Source: CAYMCQ01 sp964389025 (GTDB lineage: Bacteria > Verrucomicrobiota > Verrucomicrobiia > Limisphaerales > CAYMCQ01). From it: DNA of 64,000 bases. Of the stretch, positions 7,902-15,958 are shown piece by piece. The translations under genes were made by a program, and so were the position numbers. The notes below the pieces were generated by a model that saw only the letters and a list, made by a program, of their open reading frames with translations, did no database searches and was not told where the DNA came from. Location: positions 35,481 through 99,480 of the forward strand of contig CAYMCQ010000004.1 in NCBI GenBank assembly GCA_964389025.1, in the 5' to 3' direction. The first letter of the stretch is position 1. Every line of letters starts with the position of its first letter.

Positions 7902-8610
7902 TTTCGCTTCGGCGCAGTCCGTCTCAAATTCTCTGCCGCAGAGCAATTCCCTCTACGAGTTTCGCGCCCAACACAGCCGCGACGGCATCGGCAAATTCTA
8001 CATGGGCCGCGAAATCGCGCATGTCATGGGACATCAGGCTGCCGACTGGCTGGAGCGACCGGAGCGTGAAAAGGAGGAGCGCACCGACCTTGCACTCGCC
8101 GCGTTGAAAATCAAACCGTGCGAAGCCATCGCGGACATCGGCGCGGGGACCGGCTACTACACGCGGCGGCTTGCGAAACTTGCCGGCACAAACGGAACTG
8201 TGTTTGCCGTCGAGATTCAGCAGGAAATGCTCGATGACCTGATGAAAAACGCCGCGAAGGAAAATTTGCGGAACATCAAACCCGTCCTCGGCACAATCAC
8301 CGACCCGAAACTTCCCGCGAAATCCGTGGACACAATCTTGATGGTGGACGTTTACCACGAGTTCGATCATCCCTACGAAATGATTCAAGCGATGATCAAA
8401 TCACTGAAACCGGGCGGGCGGATTGTCTTCGTCGAATTTCGTGGCGAAGACCCGACCGTGCCGATCAAAGAACTTCACAAGATGACCGAAGCGCAGGTCA
8501 AAAAAGAAATGAGCGTCCATCCGCTCAAGTGGAGCGAAACCATCGGAACCTTGCCGCAGCAACACATCATCGTTTTCAAGCTCGGAGGGCGGAGTTCCAC
8601 GACGCCCTGA
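7834..8610 (+). CDS. Exported class I SAM-dependent methyltransferase
   Basis: The 258-aa product combines a signal peptide (RSLRFGDWRFVGVWCLVFGVFASAQ written in part as VGVWCLVFGVF, cleavage near ASA) with a Rossmann methyltransferase. Motif I is IADIGAGTGYYTRRLA, motif II VFAVEIQ, and the acidic strand-4 region is ILMVDVYHEFDHPYEM. An exported methyltransferase is unusual because S-adenosylmethionine is cytoplasmic; proteins of this type are common in Verrucomicrobia and Planctomycetes but their substrates are unknown. In-frame starts also exist at 7768 (TTG) and 7819; 7834 gives the most standard signal peptide, but no ribosome binding site decides. The last eight codons and the stop come from a dispersed repeat (8584-8610). 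Confidence 0.75.
   Translation: MSARSLRFGDWRFVGVWCLVFGVFASAQSVSNSLPQSNSLYEFRAQHSRDGIGKFYMGREIAHVMGHQAADWLERPEREKEERTDLALAALKIKPCEAIADIGAGTGYYTRRLAKLAGTNGTVFAVEIQQEMLDDLMKNAAKENLRNIKPVLGTITDPKLPAKSVDTILMVDVYHEFDHPYEMIQAMIKSLKPGGRIVFVEFRGEDPTVPIKELHKMTEAQVKKEMSVHPLKWSETIGTLPQQHIIVFKLGGRSSTTP
8584..8610 (+). repeat. Dispersed repeat supplying the methyltransferase stop codon
   Basis: This 27-base stretch (GGAGGGCGGAGTTCCACGAC and the following GCCCTGA) matches the left arm of the hairpin at 43819-43881 almost base for base. It encodes GGRSSTTP and the TGA stop. Confidence 0.75.
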
Positions 8611-8679
8611 TTTCCTTCTCGAAACCACTTCATGAACCTGCTCGACACAAATTATCTCTTCGCCAATTTGATTTGGGGC

Positions 8680-9252
8680 TTAGGCGTTTCGTGTTTCATG
8701 CTTCCTTTGTCTGACCGCTTCTGCTACCCACTTGTAAATCGCCTGTGTCTTCCCTCGACATGCGATGGCCGCAGTGTAAACGAGAAAGTGTCTGGCGAGG
8801 TGCTTCTGGACCCACTCCAAAAACTCCATGCTCTGCCGGACCGCTTTCGTGGCGAGCTCGAAAATATCCCAGCGATAGCCGTGTCCATGTGCGCCGGGAA
8901 CTGTAGTATGTGCAATATGCTTGTTGATGTCGGTGCATTCTGAAGCAGAAAGGAAACTCAAGCTCTGACTCATGCCGAAATCGGATGCTCTGATGTCGTC
9001 TGGCTCCGTGCGTGGTGTGCGCGGTGTCAAGAAGTCGTCTAAATCCCGCAATGCAATCAAAGTCGGCAGACAAGCGTTCTGGATGGTCTGCAATGCCCAA
9101 GCACGGTCGTTCTTTGCGGGGTCGCTATGCAAATCATCATCACCTTCAAACTCAAGCGTGCAAAAGAAATATGAGAACAGGAGATTCAACCGCTCATGAA
9201 AATGTTCCAGTAGCGGGGCCAACTCGCGGTCTCTATCTAAATCATCATTCAT
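8680..9252 (-). CDS. Hypothetical soluble protein
   Basis: This frame encodes about 190 aa from the ATG at 9252 (MNDDLDRDRELAPLLEHF); the frame stays open another 49 codons upstream but that part is arginine-rich and unlikely to be translated. The protein is mostly helical and acidic at the N-terminus, with no signal peptide or membrane segment. I recognise no family. It is convergent with the methyltransferase gene and has no ribosome binding site that decides the start. Codon use looks genuine on this strand (for example LNLLFSYFFCTLEFEGDDD), but the A+T content is higher than in its neighbours, which hints at acquisition. Confidence 0.5.
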   Translation of the reverse strand: MNDDLDRDRELAPLLEHFHERLNLLFSYFFCTLEFEGDDDLHSDPAKNDRAWALQTIQNACLPTLIALRDLDDFLTPRTPRTEPDDIRASDFGMSQSLSFLSASECTDINKHIAHTTVPGAHGHGYRWDIFELATKAVRQSMEFLEWVQKHLARHFLVYTAAIACRGKTQAIYKWVAEAVRQRKHETRNA

Positions 9253-9445
9253 TGTAAGTGGTGGAACGCGCTCGATACGCCTAGACACTCGGTCACACTC
9301 GTGATCGAAAAAAGTTTCGACGCAATTTGTCGCATCTTGTCTGCTATTCCTTCGGCTGTGAATGAATCTTCCCAAAATCATTCTGCGGCGCAAGGGCAAA
9401 GGCGTCCTGGATGGATTTTTGCGCAGTTAAGTTTTAGACTCGTTC

Positions 9446-10018
9446 ATGCTCTTGTTCCGCGAAAGAATTCCAGCCAAGTGGCTGCCGAAAGTTTTGAAAA
9501 ATTTGCCGGCGGTGCTCGTTGACCACGCGCATCTCGAACGCAAAGCCGCCACCACCGCGCTGAACCTGGAAAAGTATCGCGACCTTTATCCGCGCGTGCA
9601 GGAGTTGAACGCCATCGCCATCGAGGAGCTTCAGCACTTCGATCTCGTGCTCGACCTGCTGAAGCGGCGCGGGATTCCGTTCAGCGAGCCGCGACCGAGC
9701 GCGTGGATCAGCGGCCTCATGCGCTCGGTGCGCAACGGCCAGCGGCATCAGGCGATTGACCACTTGATCTGCTGCGCGCTCATTGAAGGCCGTAGCTGCG
9801 AGAAATTTCAAGTTCTGGCGAATGAATTGAAGCTGATTGACACCGAGCTTGCGGATTTCTACGCCAGCCTCGTCGAGTCGGAAGGAAACCATTACGCGAC
9901 GTATCTGCTGATGGCGAAGGAGATTGATGAAGCGGAAACAGATCGGCGGATGGATTTTTATCTGGAACTGGACGCGAAGTTGATCCGAGAGCCGAATCCG
10001 GTGCCGATGTTGCATTGA
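9446..10018 (+). CDS. miaE: tRNA-(ms2io6A)-hydroxylase MiaE-like di-iron protein
   Basis: The 190-aa product carries the MiaE ferritin-like di-iron ligands: DHAHLERKAA (residues 26-35), AIEELQHFDLVL (residues 58-69), an EGRSCEKF segment near 112, and ESEGNHYATYLLMAKE near 143. MiaE hydroxylates the modified adenosine at position 37 of certain tRNAs, using oxygen, in the cytoplasm. Its presence implies at least microaerobic growth and a MiaA/MiaB pathway elsewhere. The N-terminus is at the short end for the family, so an upstream start cannot be excluded. No operon partner is apparent. Confidence 0.88.
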   Translation: MLLFRERIPAKWLPKVLKNLPAVLVDHAHLERKAATTALNLEKYRDLYPRVQELNAIAIEELQHFDLVLDLLKRRGIPFSEPRPSAWISGLMRSVRNGQRHQAIDHLICCALIEGRSCEKFQVLANELKLIDTELADFYASLVESEGNHYATYLLMAKEIDEAETDRRMDFYLELDAKLIREPNPVPMLH

Positions 10019-10036
10019 TGAGTCTCAGGTTTGAAG

Positions 10037-10234
10037 TCAAGAGTGACTCCACGTTCGGCCAGTCAACTCGATGAGTTGGTCGTCCGTCAACACGCGCTGC
10101 ATCCGCTGAATGATTGCCGCGACGGTGTCATGAACTGAAGCGTGCGAGCCGTCGTGGGCACGAGCGGGCAAAGCGATGAGCGCTGCCAGCAGAATGCAAA
10201 CAACAAAGCCAAAGTGTCGTTGAGTGCTTTTCAT
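10037..10234 (-). CDS. Small exported protein
   Basis: A 65-aa frame begins with a convincing Sec signal (MKSTQRHFGFVVCILLAALIALPARA, shown only in part as VVCILLAALIAL) and continues into a short mature region, HDGSHASVHDTVAAIIQRM, rich in His and Asp. I do not recognise a family. It lies downstream of the truncated duplicate of a cytochrome gene (10264-10482), on the same strand, with 60 bases between. The mature part is only about 39 residues, so it may be a small periplasmic protein or the remaining N-terminus of a decayed gene. Confidence 0.5.
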   Translation of the reverse strand: MKSTQRHFGFVVCILLAALIALPARAHDGSHASVHDTVAAIIQRMQRVLTDDQLIELTGRTWSHS

Positions 10235-10263
10235 CGTGAGTTTTTCATCCAGCGTTCGACGCA

Positions 10264-10482
10264 GTTTGGCGATTGTTCATCCGCACCATTCTTTCTACCG
10301 GGCTAACTGAATCAACGCAATCAAGTCGCGTAGATCCGCAGGCGTCAAGCTCGCTTCCAAACCTTCCGGCATGAGGGACACGCCGCTGGAGGTGAGACGT
10401 TTGATTTTCGCGCGCGGAATAATCACCTGCTTGCCGTCGGCCTGGAGCAATTGAACGGCGTCAGCGGTTTCGGATTGCAGCA
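10264..10482. repeat. 219-bp direct duplicate of the 3' end of the cytochrome gene
   Basis: This stretch matches 11232-11450 in the same orientation with about nine mismatches (roughly 96 per cent identity). It carries the last 60 or so codons and the stop of the 11263-14376 gene plus about 31 bases beyond. The toxin-antitoxin pair at 10580-11043 lies between the two copies. Confidence 0.93.
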
Positions 10483-10492
10483 ACGATCCCAT
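10295..10492 (-). pseudogene. Truncated copy of the PVC cytochrome C-terminus
   Basis: The 65-codon frame matches the C-terminal 63 residues of the 11263-14376 product (LLQSETADAVQLLQADG onward) with two substitutions, but lacks the CxxCH heme site, the HEAT region and the propeller. It cannot work as a cytochrome and is best read as a duplication scar. An ATG at 10492, outside the duplicated block, opens it by chance. Confidence 0.88.
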
Positions 10493-10504
10493 AAAATTCC
10501 CAAG

Positions 10505-10576
10505 CTACGGCGCTGGTTCACGTCGGCTGTCTTCGCTTCGCCGCGACAAGAACGCGGCTGCTGGCGGTTGCCGTAG
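10505..10576. repeat. Imperfect palindromic dispersed repeat
   Basis: The stretch begins CTACGGC and ends GCCGTAG and contains further short inverted words such as CCGCG/CGCGG. It resembles the GC-rich repeat at the left window edge (positions 1-30). It fills the gap between the toxin stop and the truncated gene copy. Confidence 0.5.
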
Positions 10577-10579
10577 GTT

Positions 10580-10843
10580 TTACAGTTGGCGAAGGAGGCG
10601 TTCATATTTGTCGTGGGTGCCAATCCAGAACCAGAGATAACGACCATCGTCAAACGTCGCCAGCGCGCGAAAGTCCGAACCGGCGCGCACCGACCAGAGG
10701 TCGCCCTTGATTTTCTTGAACTCCAGGGATTTCAGCGTGGGACTTCTTTGCCAGAGTTTGAAATTCTTGCGGGCAATTTTCTGAACCGGCGGCGGAAGCT
10801 GTTCCAGGCAATCCCAGAACTCCGGCAGCGCGGAAGACTTCAC
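10580..10843 (-). CDS. RelE/ParE-superfamily toxin
   Basis: The start is a GTG that overlaps the antitoxin stop (GTGA, 4 bases), giving 87 aa. The fold pattern is typical of RelE/HigB-type mRNA interferase toxins: an N-terminal helical pair (VQKIARKNFKLWQ), then strands LEFKKIKGDLWSVRAGSDFR, YLWFWIGTHDKYERLL. The basic Lys/Arg and final HDKYERLL segment are characteristic of the family. It forms a type II toxin-antitoxin pair with the gene just upstream and would be co-translated with it. The longer open frame reaching 10945 overlaps the antitoxin in another frame and is not used. Confidence 0.85.
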   Translation of the reverse strand: MKSSALPEFWDCLEQLPPPVQKIARKNFKLWQRSPTLKSLEFKKIKGDLWSVRAGSDFRALATFDDGRYLWFWIGTHDKYERLLRQL

Positions 10844-11043
10844 GGAAAGGGCGTGGCTTTGCCCGCCCGGTAACCGGACTTGGCCTTGGCGATGAACTTG
10901 TCGAGCTTTCCGGCTTTGGCGTCCGCTGCAATCTGCTCGTCCCACATTTCTTCGCGGAATTCCTGGAGCCAGTCGGCCACCGCCTTGATTTCCTGCGGCG
11001 TCAACTCTTGAACGGCCTTTTTAATTTCAGCAACCGTGCTCAT
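10840..11043 (-). CDS. Antitoxin partner of the RelE/ParE-type toxin
   Basis: The 67-aa product begins MSTVAEIKKAVQELTPQE, a recurrent N-terminus of small helical antitoxins paired with RelE/ParE-like toxins, followed by KAVADWLQEF and a charged C-terminal tail that would wrap the toxin. The ATG at 11043 is preferred over an earlier in-frame ATG because it gives the standard N-terminus. The 4-base overlap with the toxin suggests coupled translation. Such antitoxins usually repress their own promoter, but no operator was identified. Confidence 0.82.
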   Translation of the reverse strand: MSTVAEIKKAVQELTPQEIKAVADWLQEFREEMWDEQIAADAKAGKLDKFIAKAKSGYRAGKATPFP

Positions 11044-11231
11044 GCGAAAATGATACTGCAAACTCCGCTGGATTCAAACGAAAACAATGCCCAAGTCCTC
11101 GCGTCAAGCGTGTGACCACAAAAAAACACCGGCGCTTTTTCAACCATCGGGCGAGTCGTAAAACTTCAAACTGTGCCACTACCTGATTCTTCGATCATTC
11201 GATGATTGATTCCCGCGCGATGTGCGATGTG

Positions 11232-11450
11232 GTTTGGCGATTGTTCACCCGCACCATTCTTTCTACCGGGCTAGTTGAATCAACGCAATCAAGTCGCGCA
11301 GTTCCGCAGGCGTCAAGCTCGCTTCCAAACCTTCCGGCATGAGCGACACGCCGCTGGAGGTGAGCCGTTTGATTTTCACGCGCGGAATAATCACCTGCTT
11401 GCCGTCGGCCTGGAGCAATTGAACGGCGTCGGCGGTTTCGGATTGCAGCA
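11232..11450. repeat. Parent copy of the 219-bp direct repeat
   Basis: This is the 3' end and immediate downstream region of the PVC cytochrome gene, duplicated at 10264-10482. The gap 11044-11231 between the antitoxin and this repeat holds no gene that I can see. Confidence 0.93.
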
Positions 11451-14376
11451 GGCCCGTTTCCAGTTCGCCCGTCACCGTTTCAACCGAGTAGGCGACGTAA
11501 GCGGGATTGATGGCCATGTTCGGGTCAAGAATGTTGGAAAGCAAATCTTCCACGCTGTGGTGCGCCAGCGAGGCGAGGTCGGGACCAACCGCATGACCAA
11601 CACCGTCGAGCAGATGGCATTGCGCGCAAGTTTTCTCAAACACGGCGCGGCTGCGCGCAGCGTCACCGGTCGCCGGCAACTTTTTCAACCACTCCTCCAC
11701 GATCGCCTTGCGGTTGCTGTATTCCTCGTCGCCGATGAGTCGCGCGGCGCGGGCCTGGATGTCCGGCGTGCTCCAGCGCAGCAACCGGCGGCGCTGTTCG
11801 AGGTCGAGGTTCAGTTCTCCCAACTTGAGCCGCTCGGTTTCGATGGCCTCAAGCAGCACCGGATGAAACGCGACGCGTTGCAACAACAGATTGACCACGA
11901 GCGGGCGCACCGCGGGCGTCAGCATGCGCCAGCGGTTGACCAGATTCGTGGCCACGTCCGATTGGTTGAACTGTCGCAGCGCGTCAGTCGCCGCTCGCTG
12001 CACGTCGCCCGGCTGTAGTCCATCCAACAAATCGAACAGTGTTTTGCCAACTTGCGAGTAGCTTCCGAGCGACAGCAGGCGAATGTCATCGAGCCGCGCG
12101 GGCAACGGGCGGGCACTGTCCAGCGCCCGCTGCATTGCCTGCGCGAGGGCCGCGCGTTGGGCATCGTTCTCCGGCAAGCCGAGCGTCCGCGAGAGCTTCC
12201 ATGCGACGGCCAGCAGCGACGGCGAATCGGTGCGGGAAAGTTTTTCGAGAGCGGATGCGGACGCGGCATCAGAGGACGCCGCGACGCCAGCCCGGGCGAG
12301 ACCGGTTTGCAGACCTTCGAGGCTGGCGATCTGCCATTTCGGGTCTGACGACAACCCGGTCAGCTTCGTGAGGACGGTGGAGATTTTGGAAGAGTTGGCG
12401 TTTGCCCTTGCGCCGGTCAAGTCCGCCAACTCGCGGACTGCGTCCAGTTTTGGCCCTGCGATTTCGTTGCGGAAAGCGGCATTCGTCAGCAGAGACATCA
12501 ACATTTCTTCTTCGCCACTCCTGATCGAACTGAGCACAGCCATGCGCGTCCAGCGATAGGGATAATCGCGCAAAAGAATTTTCTGCAAGGTCGAGGCCGT
12601 TGCGGGATGCTGGAGATATCCGATGGTCAAGGCCGTCTGGAATCGCACGCGAGCATCGGCATCGTCGGCCAGCGAGAGAATCCGCTCCGGCAATTTTTTT
12701 GACCCGGGCAGATGACGCTCGGCGAGCAGAAGCGCATTTTCGCGCACTCCGGGATTTCCGTCGGCGAGAGCGCGGAGAACGAGTGGCTCGTCCAACGCGC
12801 CCAATCCTTCCAAAGTCCAAAGCGCGTGAAGTCGCCCCAATGGTTCCGCGCCGACAGCGATTTTCTTCAGCAATGGCGCGGCAGATTTCGCATCGCGCTC
12901 GATGAGCAGCCGTTGAGCGGTGTTGCGCCACCAAGGATTGGGATTGCTCAAGTAGTTGACCAATTCGGCGACCGGCGCGTTGCGCAAGTGCGGTTTGCGC
13001 GGCAGCAAACCGCCTTTCGGCACAATACGGTAAATGCGCCCGCGATCATCGCCGGCGCGAATGTCCAGTTTCTCACGGAGCTTTCGCGGGATGTAATCAG
13101 GATGTTCGATGACGTCCCGTTGCATATCAATCAGGTAGAGCGCGCCATCAGGCCCAAGTTCGACACCGACTGGCCGAAAGCTTTTATCGCGGCTCGCGAA
13201 GAATTCACTTTTCTGTTCCATCGGCGAACGGCTCGCGACAAATTCCGGGCCGCGCATGGAAAGCACATCGCGATGGACCAAGTTGCCGACGACGTCGCAG
13301 ACCAGCACGCTGCCGGGCAAATCGCCGGGGTAGCCGCGCAGGCCGATGTAGCCCATCCCGCCGGACGCGGAGAAATGGCCGGATTGCTCCGGATGATTCG
13401 GGCGCGTCTCGGGTTCCGAGATCGGATAGATGCGCGACATCGGTTCGTGGTCCGAAATGCTTTCGATTGCCTGCACGGGCGGAAAACCGGCAAAGCGATT
13501 CAAGTAGCGCACCGGGATCAATTGCTGCTGAATGTGATTGATGTTGTGCGTGACGATGCTGCGCCCCCATTCGTCGAACACGCGGCCGAAACCGCCGCTC
13601 GTGTGATAAGTCGGCGCGAAGTCACCGCTCTTCGGATCAAAACTGAAGTCGTAGTTGCGGATGGACACCGACGGGCCGGGCTTGAGAGTCGAAGTGACTG
13701 CGCCGCCGTTGCCGCCATTGCAACCGTGGATGCGATTGTCGAGGCTCCAGCGCAAGCCGTTCACGTTGGCGTCGGTGACGCCGCGGGTGAATCCTTTGAG
13801 GACGACTTCGCGCACGTCGGCTTTGCCATCGCCGTTGGTGTCCTTCAGAAAAATAATTTCCGGCGGTGCTGTCACCAGCACGCCGCCGTTCCACGGAGCG
13901 ATGGACGTCGGGAAACTGAGTTGCCCGGCGAAGACGGTGCTGCGGTCGGCTTTGCCGTCATTGTCGGTGTCTTCCAAAAGCCGGATCACGCCGCCCGGTT
14001 TGTGTTCCGGGCCGATGCCATACGGGTAATCGCGCATCTCGACGACATACATCCGGCCCTCTTCGTCCCACGTGAGCGCCACGGGATCAGTAACGTCCGG
14101 CTCGCGAGCGAAGATCGTCATCTCAAGCTGAGGGTGCAATTGAAAGGTGGCGGGTGAGGCGAGAGGCGATGGGCGAGAGGCGATGGGTGGGAGCGGTTCG
14201 CCTATCGCCAATAGCACAGCGCCCACCGCCTCCAACGAACAGAGGAGGAGTGCAAGGTAAAAGCATCGGTTAAATCGTCGCAGGCGATAGACGATAGGCG
14301 ATGGGGAAAAGTCAATTGCCCAAAGCCTCTTGCCTCTCGCCCGATTTTTCCCGCGGAGTTTCGCGTGGGACTTCAT
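11263..14376 (-). CDS. PVC-type propeller-HEAT-cytochrome c protein
   Basis: The 1037-aa product has an N-terminal hydrophobic export segment (FYLALLLCSLEAVGAVLLA, residues about 38-56), a beta-propeller (about 75-440) with Ca-binding-like DTDNDGKAD and DTNGDGKAD loops, a HEAT-like helical repeat region (about 460-880), and one heme-binding site CAQCH near residue 910. A Met in SLMPEGLE near the C-terminus is the likely distal heme ligand. These match the membrane-bound dehydrogenase and heme-binding domain families described from Planctomycetes and Verrucomicrobia. It probably oxidises a sugar-type substrate in the periplasm, though the substrate is not known. Repeats with 7-base phasing encode the residues on both sides of the export segment. 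Its 3' end is duplicated at 10264-10482. Confidence 0.88.
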   Translation of the reverse strand: MKSHAKLRGKNRARGKRLWAIDFSPSPIVYRLRRFNRCFYLALLLCSLEAVGAVLLAIGEPLPPIASRPSPLASPATFQLHPQLEMTIFAREPDVTDPVALTWDEEGRMYVVEMRDYPYGIGPEHKPGGVIRLLEDTDNDGKADRSTVFAGQLSFPTSIAPWNGGVLVTAPPEIIFLKDTNGDGKADVREVVLKGFTRGVTDANVNGLRWSLDNRIHGCNGGNGGAVTSTLKPGPSVSIRNYDFSFDPKSGDFAPTYHTSGGFGRVFDEWGRSIVTHNINHIQQQLIPVRYLNRFAGFPPVQAIESISDHEPMSRIYPISEPETRPNHPEQSGHFSASGGMGYIGLRGYPGDLPGSVLVCDVVGNLVHRDVLSMRGPEFVASRSPMEQKSEFFASRDKSFRPVGVELGPDGALYLIDMQRDVIEHPDYIPRKLREKLDIRAGDDRGRIYRIVPKGGLLPRKPHLRNAPVAELVNYLSNPNPWWRNTAQRLLIERDAKSAAPLLKKIAVGAEPLGRLHALWTLEGLGALDEPLVLRALADGNPGVRENALLLAERHLPGSKKLPERILSLADDADARVRFQTALTIGYLQHPATASTLQKILLRDYPYRWTRMAVLSSIRSGEEEMLMSLLTNAAFRNEIAGPKLDAVRELADLTGARANANSSKISTVLTKLTGLSSDPKWQIASLEGLQTGLARAGVAASSDAASASALEKLSRTDSPSLLAVAWKLSRTLGLPENDAQRAALAQAMQRALDSARPLPARLDDIRLLSLGSYSQVGKTLFDLLDGLQPGDVQRAATDALRQFNQSDVATNLVNRWRMLTPAVRPLVVNLLLQRVAFHPVLLEAIETERLKLGELNLDLEQRRRLLRWSTPDIQARAARLIGDEEYSNRKAIVEEWLKKLPATGDAARSRAVFEKTCAQCHLLDGVGHAVGPDLASLAHHSVEDLLSNILDPNMAINPAYVAYSVETVTGELETGLLQSETADAVQLLQADGKQVIIPRVKIKRLTSSGVSLMPEGLEASLTPAELRDLIALIQLAR
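14154..14345. repeat. Heptamer arrays around the cytochrome signal segment
   Basis: Units based on GAGAGGC/GATGGGC occupy 14154-14188, GGCGATA-type units 14283-14303, and GCCTCTT/GCCTCTC units in the opposite sense 14325-14338. All keep 7-base phasing. They encode the residues before and after the hydrophobic export segment of the 11263-14376 product. Confidence 0.7.
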
Positions 14377-14443
14377 GAGCGCCGAGAATCTCCCGGTTGC
14401 GCTGCGCGGTCAAGCCGTCATCAACCGACGACGATGAATATTT

Positions 14444-14521
14444 GATTTGCGATTTGCGATTTGCGATTTACGATTTGCGAATCGCATGTGTAACGGGCGA
14501 GTAAATTGTAAATCTTAAATT
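14444..14521. repeat. Heptamer inverted-repeat array upstream of the GH84 gene
   Basis: Six 7-base units based on GATTTGC run from 14444 to 14485 and face GTAAATT, GTAAATC, TTAAATT at 14501-14521. GTAAATC is the exact complement of GATTTAC in the left arm. The same GATTTGC unit occurs in the terminal repeats of the four-helix-bundle element at 44750-45174. Confidence 0.85.
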
Positions 14522-14542
14522 GAAGTTGCCTTCAAGGTTCGT

Positions 14543-15958
14543 GTGAAAAAGAAACCGCCCGCCAAAGCCGCTACCGCGACGGATTTTCTCGCAGGCGTCA
14601 TCGAAGGTTTCTACGGGCAGCCGTGGTCGCAAGCCGAACGCTTCGAGTTGTTCGATTGGATGGCCGATTGGGGATTGAACACTTATCTCTACGCGCCCAA
14701 GGATGATTTGAAGCATCGGGCACTTTGGCGCGAGCTTTATTCACCTGGCGAAGCTGAATCGCTCGCTGAAGTAATCCGCAGATGCAAGCAGCGAAACATT
14801 CGTTTCATCTACGCGCTCAGTCCCGGATTGGACATCCGCTTCAGCAACGAGGCGGAATTGGAGCATCTCAAACAGCGTTTTGAGCAGATGGTGGCTTTGG
14901 GCTGCCAGCACTTCGCCTTGCTCTTCGATGACATTCCGGACCGCATGGCCGCCGAGGATCAGAAACGGTTTGGCTCGTTTGCTTCAGCGCAGTGCGACGT
15001 GGCGAATGTGATGTTCCGCTGGACACGCGAGCGATCGCCGGACGCCCGCTTTCTTTTTTGTCCCACGCCGTATTGCGGGCGAATGGCGGAACGCAATTAT
15101 GGCGGTGAAGGCTACCTCGCCACAATCGGCCGGGAGTTGTTGCCGGAGATTGACGTGTTCTGGACGGGGCCGGAAATCATCTCGCGTGAAATCACTGTGT
15201 CTCACGTTCAGGAGTTGCGAAAAATTTTGCGCCGGAAGCCGCTGATCTGGGACAACCTGCACGCCAACGATTATGATGGTCGCCGGTTTTACTGCGGCCC
15301 GTATGCCGGACGTCCACCGGAATTGCGGAGCGAAGTGAGCGGTCTGCTCAGCAATCCAAACAACGAGTTTCCATTGAACTATGTTCCTCTGCGCACGCTG
15401 GCGGAGTTTGTGCGTTGCGAGGGTCAATGGGACGCCCGCAAAGCTTACCTCTCCGCGATGCGGGAATGGCTGCCGCGCTTCGCGGCCATCGGCCAGCCGG
15501 TGACGCTGGAAGACCTGATCCTGCTTGGCGACTGCTACTACCTGCCGCATGAGGAAGGTCCGGAGGCGGAGGCGCTCTACGAACGCATCCGAAGTTTGCT
15601 GGCAACGAACCCAGCGCGATGGGGCGACCAAGTTGCGGCCTTCCAGCGGCAAGCCGCCCATTTGCGTGAATTCTGCGTCCGCATGACGGAGCTTCGCCAT
15701 CGCCCGTTGTTCTACGCGTTGAGCCGCCGCATCTGGGAATTGCGCGAGGAGTTGGAGTTGCTGGGACGGTATCTTGAATTCAAGTCCAAAGGCGTTCAGC
15801 CAGACGCCGCGTGCACTTCGGACTTCCATCTACCCGGCACTTTCCGTGGCGGAATGGTGCCGCGGTTGCAGGGTCTTCTCATCCAAGAATCAGACGGGAC
15901 ATTCGCTCCCGCGCAAACCACCAAACCAGCCAGACATCCAAAGATTCCTACAACATGA
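14543..15958 (+). CDS. GH84 family beta-N-acetylglucosaminidase (O-GlcNAcase-like)
   Basis: The 471-aa product starts at GTG and opens, after about 16 residues, with the GH84 hallmark GVIEGFYGQPWS. The catalytic aspartate pair appears as LLFDDIPDRM near residue 135, and later landmarks include FCPTPYCGR, FWTGPEIIS and WDNLHANDYD. GH84 enzymes cleave terminal beta-N-acetylglucosamine by substrate-assisted catalysis. There is no signal peptide, so the enzyme looks cytoplasmic, as in animal O-GlcNAcase and unlike many secreted bacterial members. The stop overlaps the start of a GNAT gene (ATGA), so the two are co-translated. The C-terminal 130 residues are helical and could correspond to the stalk of the animal enzyme. 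Confidence 0.88.
   Translation: MKKKPPAKAATATDFLAGVIEGFYGQPWSQAERFELFDWMADWGLNTYLYAPKDDLKHRALWRELYSPGEAESLAEVIRRCKQRNIRFIYALSPGLDIRFSNEAELEHLKQRFEQMVALGCQHFALLFDDIPDRMAAEDQKRFGSFASAQCDVANVMFRWTRERSPDARFLFCPTPYCGRMAERNYGGEGYLATIGRELLPEIDVFWTGPEIISREITVSHVQELRKILRRKPLIWDNLHANDYDGRRFYCGPYAGRPPELRSEVSGLLSNPNNEFPLNYVPLRTLAEFVRCEGQWDARKAYLSAMREWLPRFAAIGQPVTLEDLILLGDCYYLPHEEGPEAEALYERIRSLLATNPARWGDQVAAFQRQAAHLREFCVRMTELRHRPLFYALSRRIWELREELELLGRYLEFKSKGVQPDAACTSDFHLPGTFRGGMVPRLQGLLIQESDGTFAPAQTTKPARHPKIPTT

Noticed and set aside
12712..14157. 481-codon plus-strand frame opposite the PVC cytochrome gene
   Set aside because: Arg/Ala/Val-rich translation without family features; the minus strand has clear domains over the same bases. 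GC-rich antisense frames stay open by chance.
14444..14521. Heptamer arrays read as CRISPR
   Set aside because: Units are 7 bases with no spacers of constant length and no cas genes nearby.
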